64,000 nucleotides of DNA, taken from NCBI GenBank assembly GCA_052389915.1, contig JBQTHL010000031.1, positions 62,001-126,000 on the forward strand. The letters run 5' to 3'. This DNA comes from Panacagrimonas sp052389915 (lineage in GTDB: Bacteria > Pseudomonadota > Gammaproteobacteria > Nevskiales > Nevskiaceae). How positions within the stretch are numbered: position 1 is the first letter of the stretch; every line of letters begins with the position of its first letter. Below are positions 18,901 to 26,943 of the stretch, piece by piece. The position numbers and the translations under genes were made by a program. The notes under the pieces were generated by a model. It saw only the letters and a list, made by a program, of their open reading frames with translations, searched no databases and was not told the DNA's origin.

Positions 18901-19545
18901 CTGGGCGGTATCGGTGAAGTCGGACACCACGCGCAGCAGCGGCGCGAGCGCTGAGCCGGCCGGCGGTTCACCGGCCAGCGCGCCGATCTCGACGATCTGT
19001 GCGTCGCTCAGCGCTGCCGACCACAGGCGCAGGCTCTGCAGCGCGCCGATGAATCCCTCCGCGCCGCCGTCGGACGTGCCGACGTGGAACGGCAGCCCAC
19101 GCGCCGTGCCGTAGCCGATCGGCTTGGTGCCGAGCAGTGCACCATCGACGAAGAAGCGCGTCTCGCGGCCGCGCGTGACCAGCGCCACGTGGTGCGCCTC
19201 GCCGTCGAGAAAATTGAAGTCGACGCCGGCCGAGGCCTGGCCGTCCCAGAGCACCACGCCCTGGCCGTCGCCGGAGATGTAAGCGGCGTAGCGCGACCTG
19301 TTCTTGTCCCCGCTGGCGACGATGCAGGCGTCCTGTTCCAGCGCTTCAGTCCAGCCGGCCTTCAGCCAGAAGTCGATGGTACCGTCCGGGCCGATCTCGA
19401 AGATCGGGTCCTTGGGATAGCTCAGGCTGGCGTTGCCGTCGAACTCCAGGGGAACCTGTTTGGGGGTCTGCGCGCTGACGTTCGCCAGACTCAGTGTGGC
19501 GACCAGCATCCAGGCCGTCAGGTGTCGCAGGCGATTGCGGTTCAT
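15913..19545 (-). CDS. LamG-LamG-PAN-MACPF multidomain exported protein (perforin-like)
   Basis: 1210 residues from ATG 19545. Domains in order: Sec signal (1-25, ending ANVSAQ); LamG 1 (about 31-215, DGTIDFWLKAGW, HHVALVTRG, GFIGALQSLRLW); Ala/Pro linker; LamG 2 (about 285-440, GAIDFWVQF, HHVALITEG, FQGRIGGVRVWG); a PAN/Apple-like module (about 558-610, DLESCAQQCRSASAFVCASF, then RCELN); a MACPF region (about 730-1045); and a C-terminal domain with eight cysteines (1079-1210). The MACPF signature FGTHYANALVLGG lies at residues 911-923 (bases 16777-16815), followed by predicted strands and the amphipathic hairpin-like region typical of membrane-inserting TMH segments. MACPF proteins oligomerise into pores. 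LamG and PAN modules bind glycans or proteins, so targeting of a pore to a cell surface is the natural inference. Confidence 0.82.
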   Translation of the reverse strand: MNRNRLRHLTAWMLVATLSLANVSAQTPKQVPLEFDGNASLSYPKDPIFEIGPDGTIDFWLKAGWTEALEQDACIVASGDKNRSRYAAYISGDGQGVVLWDGQASAGVDFNFLDGEAHHVALVTRGRETRFFVDGALLGTKPIGYGTARGLPFHVGTSDGGAEGFIGALQSLRLWSAALSDAQIVEIGALAGEPPAGSALAPLLRVVSDFTDTAQELVLLDPPAVAAAAPATLPLAAASPATPALTATTPPPPPVDPGIHLWSIKTAADRWRQPAGTPQAFAGFRQGAIDFWVQFDSAWVAEEGHGTLVAYSNGYETVFEVGVTASGDGIVMANGRRDDYNQPSEQSNIVSADLNDGRIHHVALITEGDATEVFVDGRSRGVASVGYALAEDAAGPKTNLQLSIGSLDGRRRAFQGRIGGVRVWGAPLPGPALFRAAFLRDNELGSVPWATAFLIAQLENLAGRSTQPALRFLPPLHLPAGVWMVPAEAQRRQAKPGGSLQDIDWSFVPQRYVQLVVAAPDSELARFAGGGGSAPAVRVSAAAPAAAPAPTVVTAPSGFRMLASAGVGGQPTQLLNGIDLESCAQQCRSASAFVCASFDYVPAVKRCELNAGTEPLRQGVSGSYSFLPTGAAQPAGAGAVPAAALSSLTPARPGDSAAGAEVPVLVWLEFRPFKSATQPETLSAKLFRPVGRNEYRAGDGSALQLSSPVYLTAAGETLQRFDIPDRPPRAGQPRIDDVFIVGNQVRNRRSGLHGWDPIQLNPFDFSRPEGGRKADLFDYSPYGYTENARMVVPKGFELIDLQSGEGRREHKEVMTELKLQEELGAMVSVGGGIEAVKAAGSFSANASFNTRSEKLNSGTYAFTLGQTVNQRVALVLDKANIRLTEPFRQAVMNATRGGPSVASARALVQQFGTHYANALVLGGRIVEIVEMDSETWGVVASTGFGVGAAVEARIGLQQANASFNFAASMDKAKEESFRSTVQNSKENWYYSGGQAGGSAGSWQVSDETMAPIYLDLRPISELLAPPFFLDPAVFDRLRPLVRDAMREHVQQTAGRIELDQKFVPKSVARYVPPTPKKDCAANPRQYRGWLNSDDGNDNGGGVWVQFGLPAKQHGDSQTWEAGCWARDHYELGFVVECNRVCWSSAVFLCNDGTWEKKSGEFTDDRLCHSTGNTEQEATGMLKGRGNPSWATDLCEVLPPGVPGRPAHCPP

Positions 19546-19555
19546 GGCTTCGCTT

Positions 19556-21961
19556 CTATTCGTCGAGCTTGTTCTTGGCACCTGCGTTGCGCAGGGCCCA
19601 AGGCACGCGGATGCCGCTGGACAGGGCTCTCGGCAGCTTGCCGTTACCGTCCGGAGCATTGACATCGACCCCGGCCTGGATGAGGCGCTCCACGATGTCC
19701 AATTCACCCTTCTTGCGCAGCACCGCGACGTGGATCGCGCGATTGCCGCTGGTATCCGCCGCTTCCTTGTCGGCCCCCGCGAGCAGCAATGCACTGACGG
19801 TTGCGACGTCGGCGGAAGCGGCGGCAATGACGATCAGCGGACGGCCACTGTTGTCGCGAGTGTTGACGTCGCCACCCGCCGCCAGCAAGGCGGAGAGAGC
19901 ACCGGACTTCGAAGCGCCGGTGGCATCGACCAGCAAGGCCGGATCGCTGCCGTCCGCGCCCGCCTTGAGCACCTGCGTCATGACGCCCGCCGATCCGCCG
20001 TTAAGTGCGGCGCGCACCGCGCCGGCAGCCGGTGCGCCAGCTGCGAGCAGAATCGCGACCGAGGCATCGTCGCCATTGCTCGCCGCGGTTTGCAGTAATA
20101 GCGGATCGGCGCCATCCGCACCCGATTCCACCAATAGCTTCACCACCGCGCCGCGGCGCGCCGCGACGGCCGGCCCCAGCGCCGCTTGTGCCGGCGCGCC
20201 CGCGGTGAGAAGCAAGCGAACCATGTCTGCATTGCCGGCCCGGGCGGCCTTGTCGAGGAACTGCGGATCGGTGGCCGGCGCACCCTTCTGAATCAGCGCC
20301 TCGGCAATCGGCGCGTGGTTGGCCTCGATAGCCGCAGACAGGCCGTTGCCCGCATTCGCCCCGTTCTGCAACAACAGCAGCACGATGGGCAGCTGACCGG
20401 CCTTGATCGCCGGAACCAGCGGCGTGTCGGCATTGGCGCCATAGGTTTCCACCAGCTCGGTCATCAATTGCAGGTCGGACTTCGAGACGGCGTACAGCAG
20501 CGCCGCGTCCGGCTTGGCACCCTTCTGCAGCAGGTCCGACATCAGCGCGCGCTGATCGCGCTGGATCGTGTACTGCATCGCGGTATCGAAGTTGAAGCTG
20601 CTGCCCTTCTGCGCGTACGACAAAACGCTGCGGGCTATTTCGCGGTCGACGAGCGCCGCCTGGTAGAGCGTGAGCGTGACGACTTCCGGCTTGGTCACCA
20701 GAACCTCGTCGAGCACCGCGGGCTTGCGGTGTTCGATGGCCTTGGCGGCGAGCGTTGCGGCCATGCCCGGCATCGCGAGCAGCGAGCGCACCGCTGTCAT
20801 GTCGCCGATCTTCACCGTCTGGTCCACCATCGGGTCCAGGCTTGCACCGCCGGCCATCATCGCGGCCAGCATTTGCGGGTTGTTCTGCGCCACCGCGAGT
20901 TGCATCGCGGTCTTGCCGTTGACGTCGACCTTGGTGGTGAACGCACCCGCGCGAATCAGGGCCTGCACGATGTCCGGCTTGCCCGCTTCAACCGCCACGT
21001 GCAGCGCGGTCTGCGTTTTGGCGTCGATCGCATTGATGTCCACCTTGGCGCTCAGCGCGCGGTTGAGCGCCGTCAGGTCGCCGTCGCGGGCGGCGAGGTG
21101 CAGCACGGTTTCGCCCTGTGCGGTGCGCCGCGCGATGCCTACCCGCTGGTCGGCATTGGCCAGCGCGGGTGAGCGGACATCCCGATTGAAGGTTTTTACC
21201 GAAGGGCCGTTCCGAAGCAGCACCTGGGTGGACGAGACCGCTTCGAGCACGAAGCCGGCCGGCCCCGCGAATGACTGTCCCTGACCCGTCAGCGAGAATG
21301 TCTCCAGTGGCGAGGGTTCCAGCATCGGGCTGGCCTGGGATCGGAACACGGTCAGGGCCTCGCCCGCGGCGAAGATTTCCATCACATCGTTCCCGGCCAT
21401 CCAGCGCCCGGCGAGGTCCTGGCCCAGGCTTGGCTTCGTGAGCGCGGCAGCCCCCGTCAGCTTGACGGCCTTGCGGAACACCGAGCCCCCCGTATTCATG
21501 GTGTCGGGGTATTGCACCCAGGTGGCGAGCAAGCCGGAGCCGGATTCGTCCGGTTGCAGGTAAAGATAAAACTCGGCACCCGCCCCCTGCCCGGAGGGCG
21601 TGAACACGCGTTCGAACTTGCCGGGGTTGTCGCTGCTCGCGGCGAATCGACCGTTGAAGTAGCGTCCGCTGTGAACCTGCACGTCGGACAGCCTGGGATT
21701 GCGCGGCACGGACTGGGTTCCCGCACTCTCGGCCGTCAGCAGCAGGGCGCCGTCGCTGCCCGTGACCAAGCGCACCACGGCGCCGTCGTCCAGGGTATAG
21801 CGTCCATCCTTGGGTCCAGTCGCGAGCGCGGGCAGCCAAAACACTCCTAGCAGAATCGCGAGCCAGCGACCCGGAAGTGCACCCAGGCTCCACGGAATCC
21901 GCCGAAAGAGGCGTTCTCGAACCGCCCTTCGAGTCAATGAAATCACTCTGACGTCCCCCAT
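19556..21961 (-). CDS. Exported or membrane-anchored ankyrin-repeat protein
   Basis: 801 residues from ATG 21961. A basic N-terminus and hydrophobic stretch (RWLAILLGVFWLPALATG) form a signal peptide or anchor. About 230 residues of beta-rich sequence of unknown family follow, including GRYTLDDGAVVRLVTGSDGA and GRWMAGNDVMEIF. From about residue 283 to the end there are ankyrin repeats, for example ETVLHLAARDGDLTALNRAL, TALHVAVEAGKPDIVQALIR, NRAIHVAVLRKKGELDIVER. A GTG at 22006 is an alternative start. It is the first gene of the minus-strand run and ends 10 bases before the MACPF gene. Exported ankyrin proteins often act as protein-binding partners or inhibitors of a toxin; that role is inference. 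Confidence 0.78.
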   Translation of the reverse strand: MGDVRVISLTRRAVRERLFRRIPWSLGALPGRWLAILLGVFWLPALATGPKDGRYTLDDGAVVRLVTGSDGALLLTAESAGTQSVPRNPRLSDVQVHSGRYFNGRFAASSDNPGKFERVFTPSGQGAGAEFYLYLQPDESGSGLLATWVQYPDTMNTGGSVFRKAVKLTGAAALTKPSLGQDLAGRWMAGNDVMEIFAAGEALTVFRSQASPMLEPSPLETFSLTGQGQSFAGPAGFVLEAVSSTQVLLRNGPSVKTFNRDVRSPALANADQRVGIARRTAQGETVLHLAARDGDLTALNRALSAKVDINAIDAKTQTALHVAVEAGKPDIVQALIRAGAFTTKVDVNGKTAMQLAVAQNNPQMLAAMMAGGASLDPMVDQTVKIGDMTAVRSLLAMPGMAATLAAKAIEHRKPAVLDEVLVTKPEVVTLTLYQAALVDREIARSVLSYAQKGSSFNFDTAMQYTIQRDQRALMSDLLQKGAKPDAALLYAVSKSDLQLMTELVETYGANADTPLVPAIKAGQLPIVLLLLQNGANAGNGLSAAIEANHAPIAEALIQKGAPATDPQFLDKAARAGNADMVRLLLTAGAPAQAALGPAVAARRGAVVKLLVESGADGADPLLLQTAASNGDDASVAILLAAGAPAAGAVRAALNGGSAGVMTQVLKAGADGSDPALLVDATGASKSGALSALLAAGGDVNTRDNSGRPLIVIAAASADVATVSALLLAGADKEAADTSGNRAIHVAVLRKKGELDIVERLIQAGVDVNAPDGNGKLPRALSSGIRVPWALRNAGAKNKLDE

Positions 21962-22350
21962 CCCCTGAGCGCCGAATGCTAGGCGTTCGATGTGACAGCT
22001 CGACACGACCGCTCACGCGTGGTCGCGGTGATCCACGATGGTGCACGCGTGCAGAAACGGTGCGGTGATCCTGCTTCCCGCAACCGGAACCTCCCGGCCC
22101 GCCTGTGCAAACGTGCGAAACAACGCGACCTGAGTTTTTCAGTAGCCCGCAGGCGCGACAACCGTACTGAAGTACGGGTCCGGCTCCGGAACAGGCTCTC
22201 TCACCCGGGCGATTCCGTTGCACACATCGCGCCGCAAGGACCTGCGGTCTGCATACGTCGATTGACGTATTCGAGGCAGGGGACGACGGCCCGCAAATTG
22301 CGCTCCCGTCGTGTCGCCGGGCATCTCGCCCGGAATAGCCACGGGGATTC
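21962..22350. promoter_or_regulatory. Divergent intergenic region between ankyrin/MACPF operon and permease-kinase gene
   Basis: 389 bases between divergent genes; it must hold the promoters of both. The only strong signal is the 16-base palindrome at 22254-22269 (listed separately), 81 bases before the kinase ATG and 293 bases before the ankyrin gene. No convincing sigma-70 or sigma-54 hexamers and no further gene were found. Confidence 0.5.
22254..22269. promoter_or_regulatory. Candidate response-regulator operator upstream of permease-kinase gene
   Basis: TACGTCGATTGACGTA, identical to the copy at 10777-10792 upstream of ureD, again with CTGCGGT (22242-22248) just before it. The dyad TACGTC-N4-GACGTA suits a dimeric NarL/LuxR-type regulator. 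Its position would allow control of the kinase gene and possibly of the divergent ankyrin/MACPF operon. Confidence 0.55.
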
Positions 22351-25300
22351 ATGGCTCTTTCGTCGGTCCCAGCCAAAGCGCACATCAGCGAACCGCCGAT
22401 TCAGCGGATCGTGAAGGTGCGCCGCGACTACAACACCTGGGTGGCCAACGAATCGATCGAAGACTACGCGCTGCGCTTCACGGCGCGGAGCTTCCGCAAG
22501 TGGTCGCCGCTGCGCGTGGCCAACACCGCGTTCGGGTCGATTGCCTTTCTTCTCCTGGAAGCGGTTGGCGCCGCGATTCTCCTGAGCTACGGCTTCACCA
22601 ACGCGTTCTGGGCGATCGTCTTCGCCAGCGTGGTGATCTTCCTGGTGAGCCTGCCGATCTCCTGGTACGGCGCGAAGTACGGCCTGGACATGGACCTGCT
22701 CACGCGCGGCGCGGGCTTCGGCTACATCGGCTCGACGATCACCTCGCTGATCTACGCGTCCTTCACCTTCATCTTCTTTGCGCTCGAAGCCTCGATCATG
22801 GCGCTGGCGCTGAAGCTTTGTTTCGAGATGCCGCTCACCGTGGCCTACCTCGTCAGCGCGCTCGTCGTGATTCCGCTGGTGACGCACGGCATCACGCTCA
22901 TCAATCGCTTTCAGGCCTGGACGCAGCCGCTGTGGCTGATTCTGCTGGCCACGCCTTATGTATTCGTGTTCGCGAAGTCGCCCGAGCTGGTGCGCGAGCT
23001 TCCGAGCTTCGTCGGCAACGGAACGTCGGGATTCGACGTGCTGATGTTCGGCGCCGCCGCGAGCCTAGTGCTGTCGATGGTCTTGCAGGTGGGCGAGCAG
23101 ATCGACTTCCTGCGCTTCCTGCCGGACAAGACGCGCGAGAACCGGCGTAGCTGGATGGCGAGCATGCTGATTGCCGGGCCGGGCTGGATCGGCTTCGGCG
23201 CGCTGCGCATGCTCGGTGGCGCGCTGCTGGCGTTCGTCGCGATCAGAATGATGGTGCCGTCCGAGCACGCGATGGAACCGGCGCAGATGTATCTCACCGC
23301 CTTCGGCCTGGGCCTGGAGTCGCCGCAGATTGCGTTGATCGCGATGACCTTGCTGGTGGTGCTGTCGCAGCTCAAGATCAACACCACCAATGCCTACGCC
23401 GGTTCGCTGGCCTGGTCGAATTTTTTTGCGCGGGTCACGCACAGCCACCCGGGCCGCGTGGTGTGGGTGGTGTTCAACGTGGGCATCGCGCTGCTGCTGA
23501 TGCAGCTCGGCGTGTTCGCCGCGCTTCAGAAAGTGCTGGGCCTGTATTCGAACATCGCGATTGCCTGGGTCGGCGCGCTGGTGGCGGACCTGGTCATCAA
23601 CAAGCCGCTGGGCCTCTCGCCCAAGGGCATCGAGTTCAAGCGCGCGCACCTGTACGACATCAACCCGGTCGGCGTCGGCAGCATGCTGATCGCCTCGCTG
23701 ATTTCGGTGGCGGCTTACGCGGGAATGTTCGGTGCGCTTGCGCAGGCTTTCTCTGCGTTCATTGCGCTGGTCACCGCGTTCGTCTGCGCACCGCTGATCG
23801 CGTGGGCGACCCAGGGCCGCTATTACATTGCGCGTGAATCGGATGCCGCGCTGTTCGAAAAAAAGGAAGCACGCCGCTGCTCGATCTGCGAAAAGACCTA
23901 CGAGACCGAGGAGATGGCGCTGTGCCCCGCATACCGCGGTCCGATCTGCTCGCTGTGCTGTTCGCTCGACGCGCGCTGCCACGACGCCTGCAAGCCGGGT
24001 GCGGGTCTTAACGATCAAATTGCGGCGACGGCGCGCAAGCTTTTTCCCGCCTTCGTCGGCGCGCGACTGGACTCGCGCCTCGGCCAGTTTCTGATGCTGT
24101 TCACGGCGACCGCCGTGGTGCTCGGCCTGGTGCTCGGCTTCATCTACGTGTTCCAGGTCGCCGATGCGCCGCACCTGTCCGCGACGCTTCAGTCGAGCTT
24201 GTTCGCGCTCTACGGCGTGCTGCTGCTCGGCAGCGGTGTCGGTTCGTGGTGGGTCGTGCTGACCGCGGAAAGCCGCAGAGTCGCGCAGCAGGAAACCGAT
24301 CGCCAGACCGCCTTGCTGATGCGTGAAATCGAGGCGCACCAGAAGACCGACGCGGAGTTGCAGCTCGCCAAGCAGCTCGCCGAAAAAGCCAACCAGGCCA
24401 AGAGTCGCTACGTCACCGGCATCAGTCACGAACTGCGCACGCCGCTCAACAGCATCCTCGGCTACGCGCAGATTCTGGAATACGACCCGGCGATTCCCGC
24501 GCACCGGCGCGATGCGCTCGCAGTGATCCGCCGCAGCGGCGAGCACCTCGCGTCTCTGGTCGATGGCCTGCTCGATCTGGCCAAGATCGAGAGCGGCAAA
24601 CTCAAGCTCGATACCGAGGAATTGCGCTTCCCCGAATTCCTCACGCAGCTCGTCGGCATGTTCCGTTTGCAGACGCAGAACAAGGGCATCGGTTTCGAAT
24701 ACGAGGTGCAGGGTCGTCTGCCTGCGGTGGTGCGCGCCGACAAGAAGCGGCTTGGCCAGATTCTCATCAACATTTTGGGCAACGCCGTGAAGTTCACTGA
24801 GCGCGGCGCGGTCAAGTTTCAAGTGCGGTCCCGGCGAGACACGGTGAGTTTCGAGGTGTGGGATTCCGGCGCGGGTATTGCCGCGGAAGAACTGGAACGC
24901 ATCTTTCTGCCCTTCGAGCGTGGCGCCAGTGCCGCCGCCATCTCGGAGAGCGGAACCGGGTTGGGGCTGACCATCGCGCGCATGCTGACCAACCTGATGG
25001 GCGGCGAGCTGACAGCTACCAGCGAGCCGGGCAAGGGCAGCCTGTTTTCGGTGCGGCTCTTTCTGCCCGAGGTGCGTAACCCGCGACCCCATGCCGAGCC
25101 GCAGCGTCTCGATATCGCAGGCTATGCAGGTCCGCGTCGCCGCGTGATGGTGGTGGACGACTCCGCAGTGGATCGGCGCTTTCTCGTCAGCGTGCTTCAG
25201 CCGATAGGCTTTGAAGTGACCGAAGCGGGTTCGGGCATAGATGCGTTGCGTCTGGTTGCGCACGCGCAACCCGAACTGGTGTTGCTCGACATCGGCATGC

Positions 25301-25782
25301 CCGGCATGAGCGGCTGGGAGACGGCGCGCTTGCTGCGCGCGAATCATCTTCGTCATCTGCCGATTCTCGTGATCTCGGCCGACGCATTCGAGAAGAATCA
25401 CGGCGAGAGCGCGGGCATCGCGTCCACCGATTTTCTGGTCAAGCCGGTGCACGTGGCGACCTTGATGGATCGCATCCGGCAGAAGCTGGACCTGATCTGG
25501 ATTGCGCGCGGTGAAGGGTCGGCTACCGAAGCATCGGCTGCCGAATCCCTGCCCGCGCTGGCGCGGCCAGCGGAATCCGATTTGCAGACCTTGCGTGAAC
25601 TCGGCGACCTGGGCCACGTACGCGGCATTCTGGAAAAGCTCGACGAGATCGACCGGCTCGACGTGCTCAGCACGCCGTTCACCGCGCAACTGCGCGCGCA
25701 CGTCAAAGCTTTCGAACTGCCGGAGTTCATGAACCTGGTGGGGCGTCTGCTGCGGGAGGTGTCGCATGACACTGCCCAGTGA
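22351..25782 (+). CDS. NCS1-type permease fused to hybrid histidine kinase (transporter-sensor)
   Basis: 1143 residues. Residues about 50-500 form a 12-helix NCS1 (cytosine/purine/hydantoin permease-like) transporter with FGYIGSTITSLIYASF and LSQLKINTTNAYAGSLAWSN. Then comes a Cys cluster starting C510-x2-C513 (RRCSICEKTYETEEMALCP), two more membrane helices, and a kinase: H-box SHELRTPLNSILGYAQ (His693), N-box NILGNAVKF (Asn811), G-box SGTGLGLTIARML. A receiver domain follows with phospho-acceptor Asp980 in LLDIGMPG. It would sense a transported or bound N-compound at the inner membrane and phosphorylate the regulator encoded next. Its place upstream of porin and urtABCDE suggests urea or a related amide as signal. 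The stop codon overlaps the end of a MITE-like element. Confidence 0.88.
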   Translation: MALSSVPAKAHISEPPIQRIVKVRRDYNTWVANESIEDYALRFTARSFRKWSPLRVANTAFGSIAFLLLEAVGAAILLSYGFTNAFWAIVFASVVIFLVSLPISWYGAKYGLDMDLLTRGAGFGYIGSTITSLIYASFTFIFFALEASIMALALKLCFEMPLTVAYLVSALVVIPLVTHGITLINRFQAWTQPLWLILLATPYVFVFAKSPELVRELPSFVGNGTSGFDVLMFGAAASLVLSMVLQVGEQIDFLRFLPDKTRENRRSWMASMLIAGPGWIGFGALRMLGGALLAFVAIRMMVPSEHAMEPAQMYLTAFGLGLESPQIALIAMTLLVVLSQLKINTTNAYAGSLAWSNFFARVTHSHPGRVVWVVFNVGIALLLMQLGVFAALQKVLGLYSNIAIAWVGALVADLVINKPLGLSPKGIEFKRAHLYDINPVGVGSMLIASLISVAAYAGMFGALAQAFSAFIALVTAFVCAPLIAWATQGRYYIARESDAALFEKKEARRCSICEKTYETEEMALCPAYRGPICSLCCSLDARCHDACKPGAGLNDQIAATARKLFPAFVGARLDSRLGQFLMLFTATAVVLGLVLGFIYVFQVADAPHLSATLQSSLFALYGVLLLGSGVGSWWVVLTAESRRVAQQETDRQTALLMREIEAHQKTDAELQLAKQLAEKANQAKSRYVTGISHELRTPLNSILGYAQILEYDPAIPAHRRDALAVIRRSGEHLASLVDGLLDLAKIESGKLKLDTEELRFPEFLTQLVGMFRLQTQNKGIGFEYEVQGRLPAVVRADKKRLGQILINILGNAVKFTERGAVKFQVRSRRDTVSFEVWDSGAGIAAEELERIFLPFERGASAAAISESGTGLGLTIARMLTNLMGGELTATSEPGKGSLFSVRLFLPEVRNPRPHAEPQRLDIAGYAGPRRRVMVVDDSAVDRRFLVSVLQPIGFEVTEAGSGIDALRLVAHAQPELVLLDIGMPGMSGWETARLLRANHLRHLPILVISADAFEKNHGESAGIASTDFLVKPVHVATLMDRIRQKLDLIWIARGEGSATEASAAESLPALARPAESDLQTLRELGDLGHVRGILEKLDEIDRLDVLSTPFTAQLRAHVKAFELPEFMNLVGRLLREVSHDTAQ

Positions 25783-26051
25783 GAGCCTGTTTTCAAATCC
25801 GTCGCGTCCGCGACGGAGGTAGTTTTAGCGCAGCGCAAGGAAGGAGCGACGCGGTGTAGTCGACGTACATAAGGAGCGACTGACGCAGTCGATGCGCGAA
25901 AACGGCCCCGTCCCTTCGGGTGGCGCCCCATTTTTCGCCAAGCTGCGTTGCTCCCTCCTCATTTGGAATCACCAAACTTCGTCGGTCGCGCCTTGCCTGA
26001 CGAAAAATGGGACTACCACGCGGGCGCGCCGGATATGAAAACAGGCTCTCA
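25780..26051. mobile_element. MITE-like element (272 bp) between kinase and response-regulator genes
   Basis: The first 16 bases (TGAGAGCCTGTTTTCA, 25780-25795) are the exact reverse complement of the last 16 (26036-26051). The match continues imperfectly for about 23 more bases on each side, giving terminal inverted repeats of roughly 39 bases. The interior holds no gene. The left end supplies the stop codon of the kinase gene and the right end supplies the first codons of the regulator gene. No clear target duplication was identified, so the exact boundaries are uncertain. Confidence 0.72.
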
Positions 26052-26943
26052 AGACGCGGTGGTCATGATCGTGGACGACGTGCCGGCGAATCTCGCGGTG
26101 CTGCACGACGCGCTCGAACAGGCTGGCTACACCGTGCGCGTCGCGACCAGCGGCGTGCGCGCGCTGGAGAGTGCGCAACTCGAACCGCCCGACCTGATTC
26201 TGCTCGACGCGCTGATGCCCGGACTCGATGGTTTCGAGACCTGCCTGCGCCTGAAGAGCGATCTGGTCACGCGCCACATCCCGGTGGTGTTCATGACCGG
26301 GCTTACCGAGAGCGATCACGTGGTGCGCGGCTTCCAGTGCGGCGGCGTGGATTACGTGACCAAACCGATCCGCCCGATGGAAGTGCTGGCGCGCATCGCC
26401 GCGCATCTCGCGAATGCGCGCGTGATGGTGGAGACGCAGCAGGCAGCCGATGCGGCCGGCGACGCGATCGTGGCGGTAGACGCCGAGCGTCGCGTGCGCT
26501 GGGCCACGCCACTCGCAAGACGCTGGCTCAAGGACGTTCTGGAATCCGATGGACGCCTGCCCGTCGCGCTGAGGCAGTGGGTCGGAAAAAACGCAGACCC
26601 GAGTTTCACCTTGCCGGCCACCGACCGGCGCATGGTCTTCAGCCGGCTGGGCGCTGCGCGCAGCGGCGACGAGCGCCTGCTGATCCAGTCGCGCACGCAC
26701 GTGCCCGAACCCGACGCGCTGATGCGCGCCTTGAAACTCACGCAACGCGAGGCCGAAGTGCTGCACTGGGTTGCGCTCGGCAAGACCAATACCGAGGTAG
26801 GCAGCGTGCTGGCGATGAGCCCGCGCACCGTCAACAAGCATCTCGAACACATATTCCAGAAGCTCAACGTCGAGACGCGCACCGCCGCGACGACGGTGGC
26901 CTTGAACAAGGGACGAGCCGGCACCACGCCGGTCGACGCCTGA
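26035..26943 (+). CDS. Response regulator, REC plus PAS-like plus LuxR-type HTH
   Basis: 302 residues. A receiver domain (VVMIVDDVPANLAVLHDALE, phospho-acceptor Asp58 in LLDALMPGLDG, conserved Lys in DYVTKPI) is followed by a PAS-like stretch (DAIVAVDAERRVRWA) and a C-terminal LuxR/NarL HTH (LTQREAEVLHWVALGKTNTE, SPRTVNKHLEHIFQKLNV). It is the natural partner of the kinase just upstream. ATG 26035 sits in the end of the MITE-like element and lacks a good ribosome-binding site. An ATG at 25766 inside the kinase gene has GGGAGGT upstream and would come into frame if the element were removed. Likely targets are the two TACGTC-N4-GACGTA palindromes. Confidence 0.88.
   Translation: MKTGSQDAVVMIVDDVPANLAVLHDALEQAGYTVRVATSGVRALESAQLEPPDLILLDALMPGLDGFETCLRLKSDLVTRHIPVVFMTGLTESDHVVRGFQCGGVDYVTKPIRPMEVLARIAAHLANARVMVETQQAADAAGDAIVAVDAERRVRWATPLARRWLKDVLESDGRLPVALRQWVGKNADPSFTLPATDRRMVFSRLGAARSGDERLLIQSRTHVPEPDALMRALKLTQREAEVLHWVALGKTNTEVGSVLAMSPRTVNKHLEHIFQKLNVETRTAATTVALNKGRAGTTPVDA

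Noticed and set aside
23065..25767. 900-residue open frame antisense to the permease-kinase gene
   Set aside because: Shadow of a real gene with complete kinase motifs; composition is atypical.
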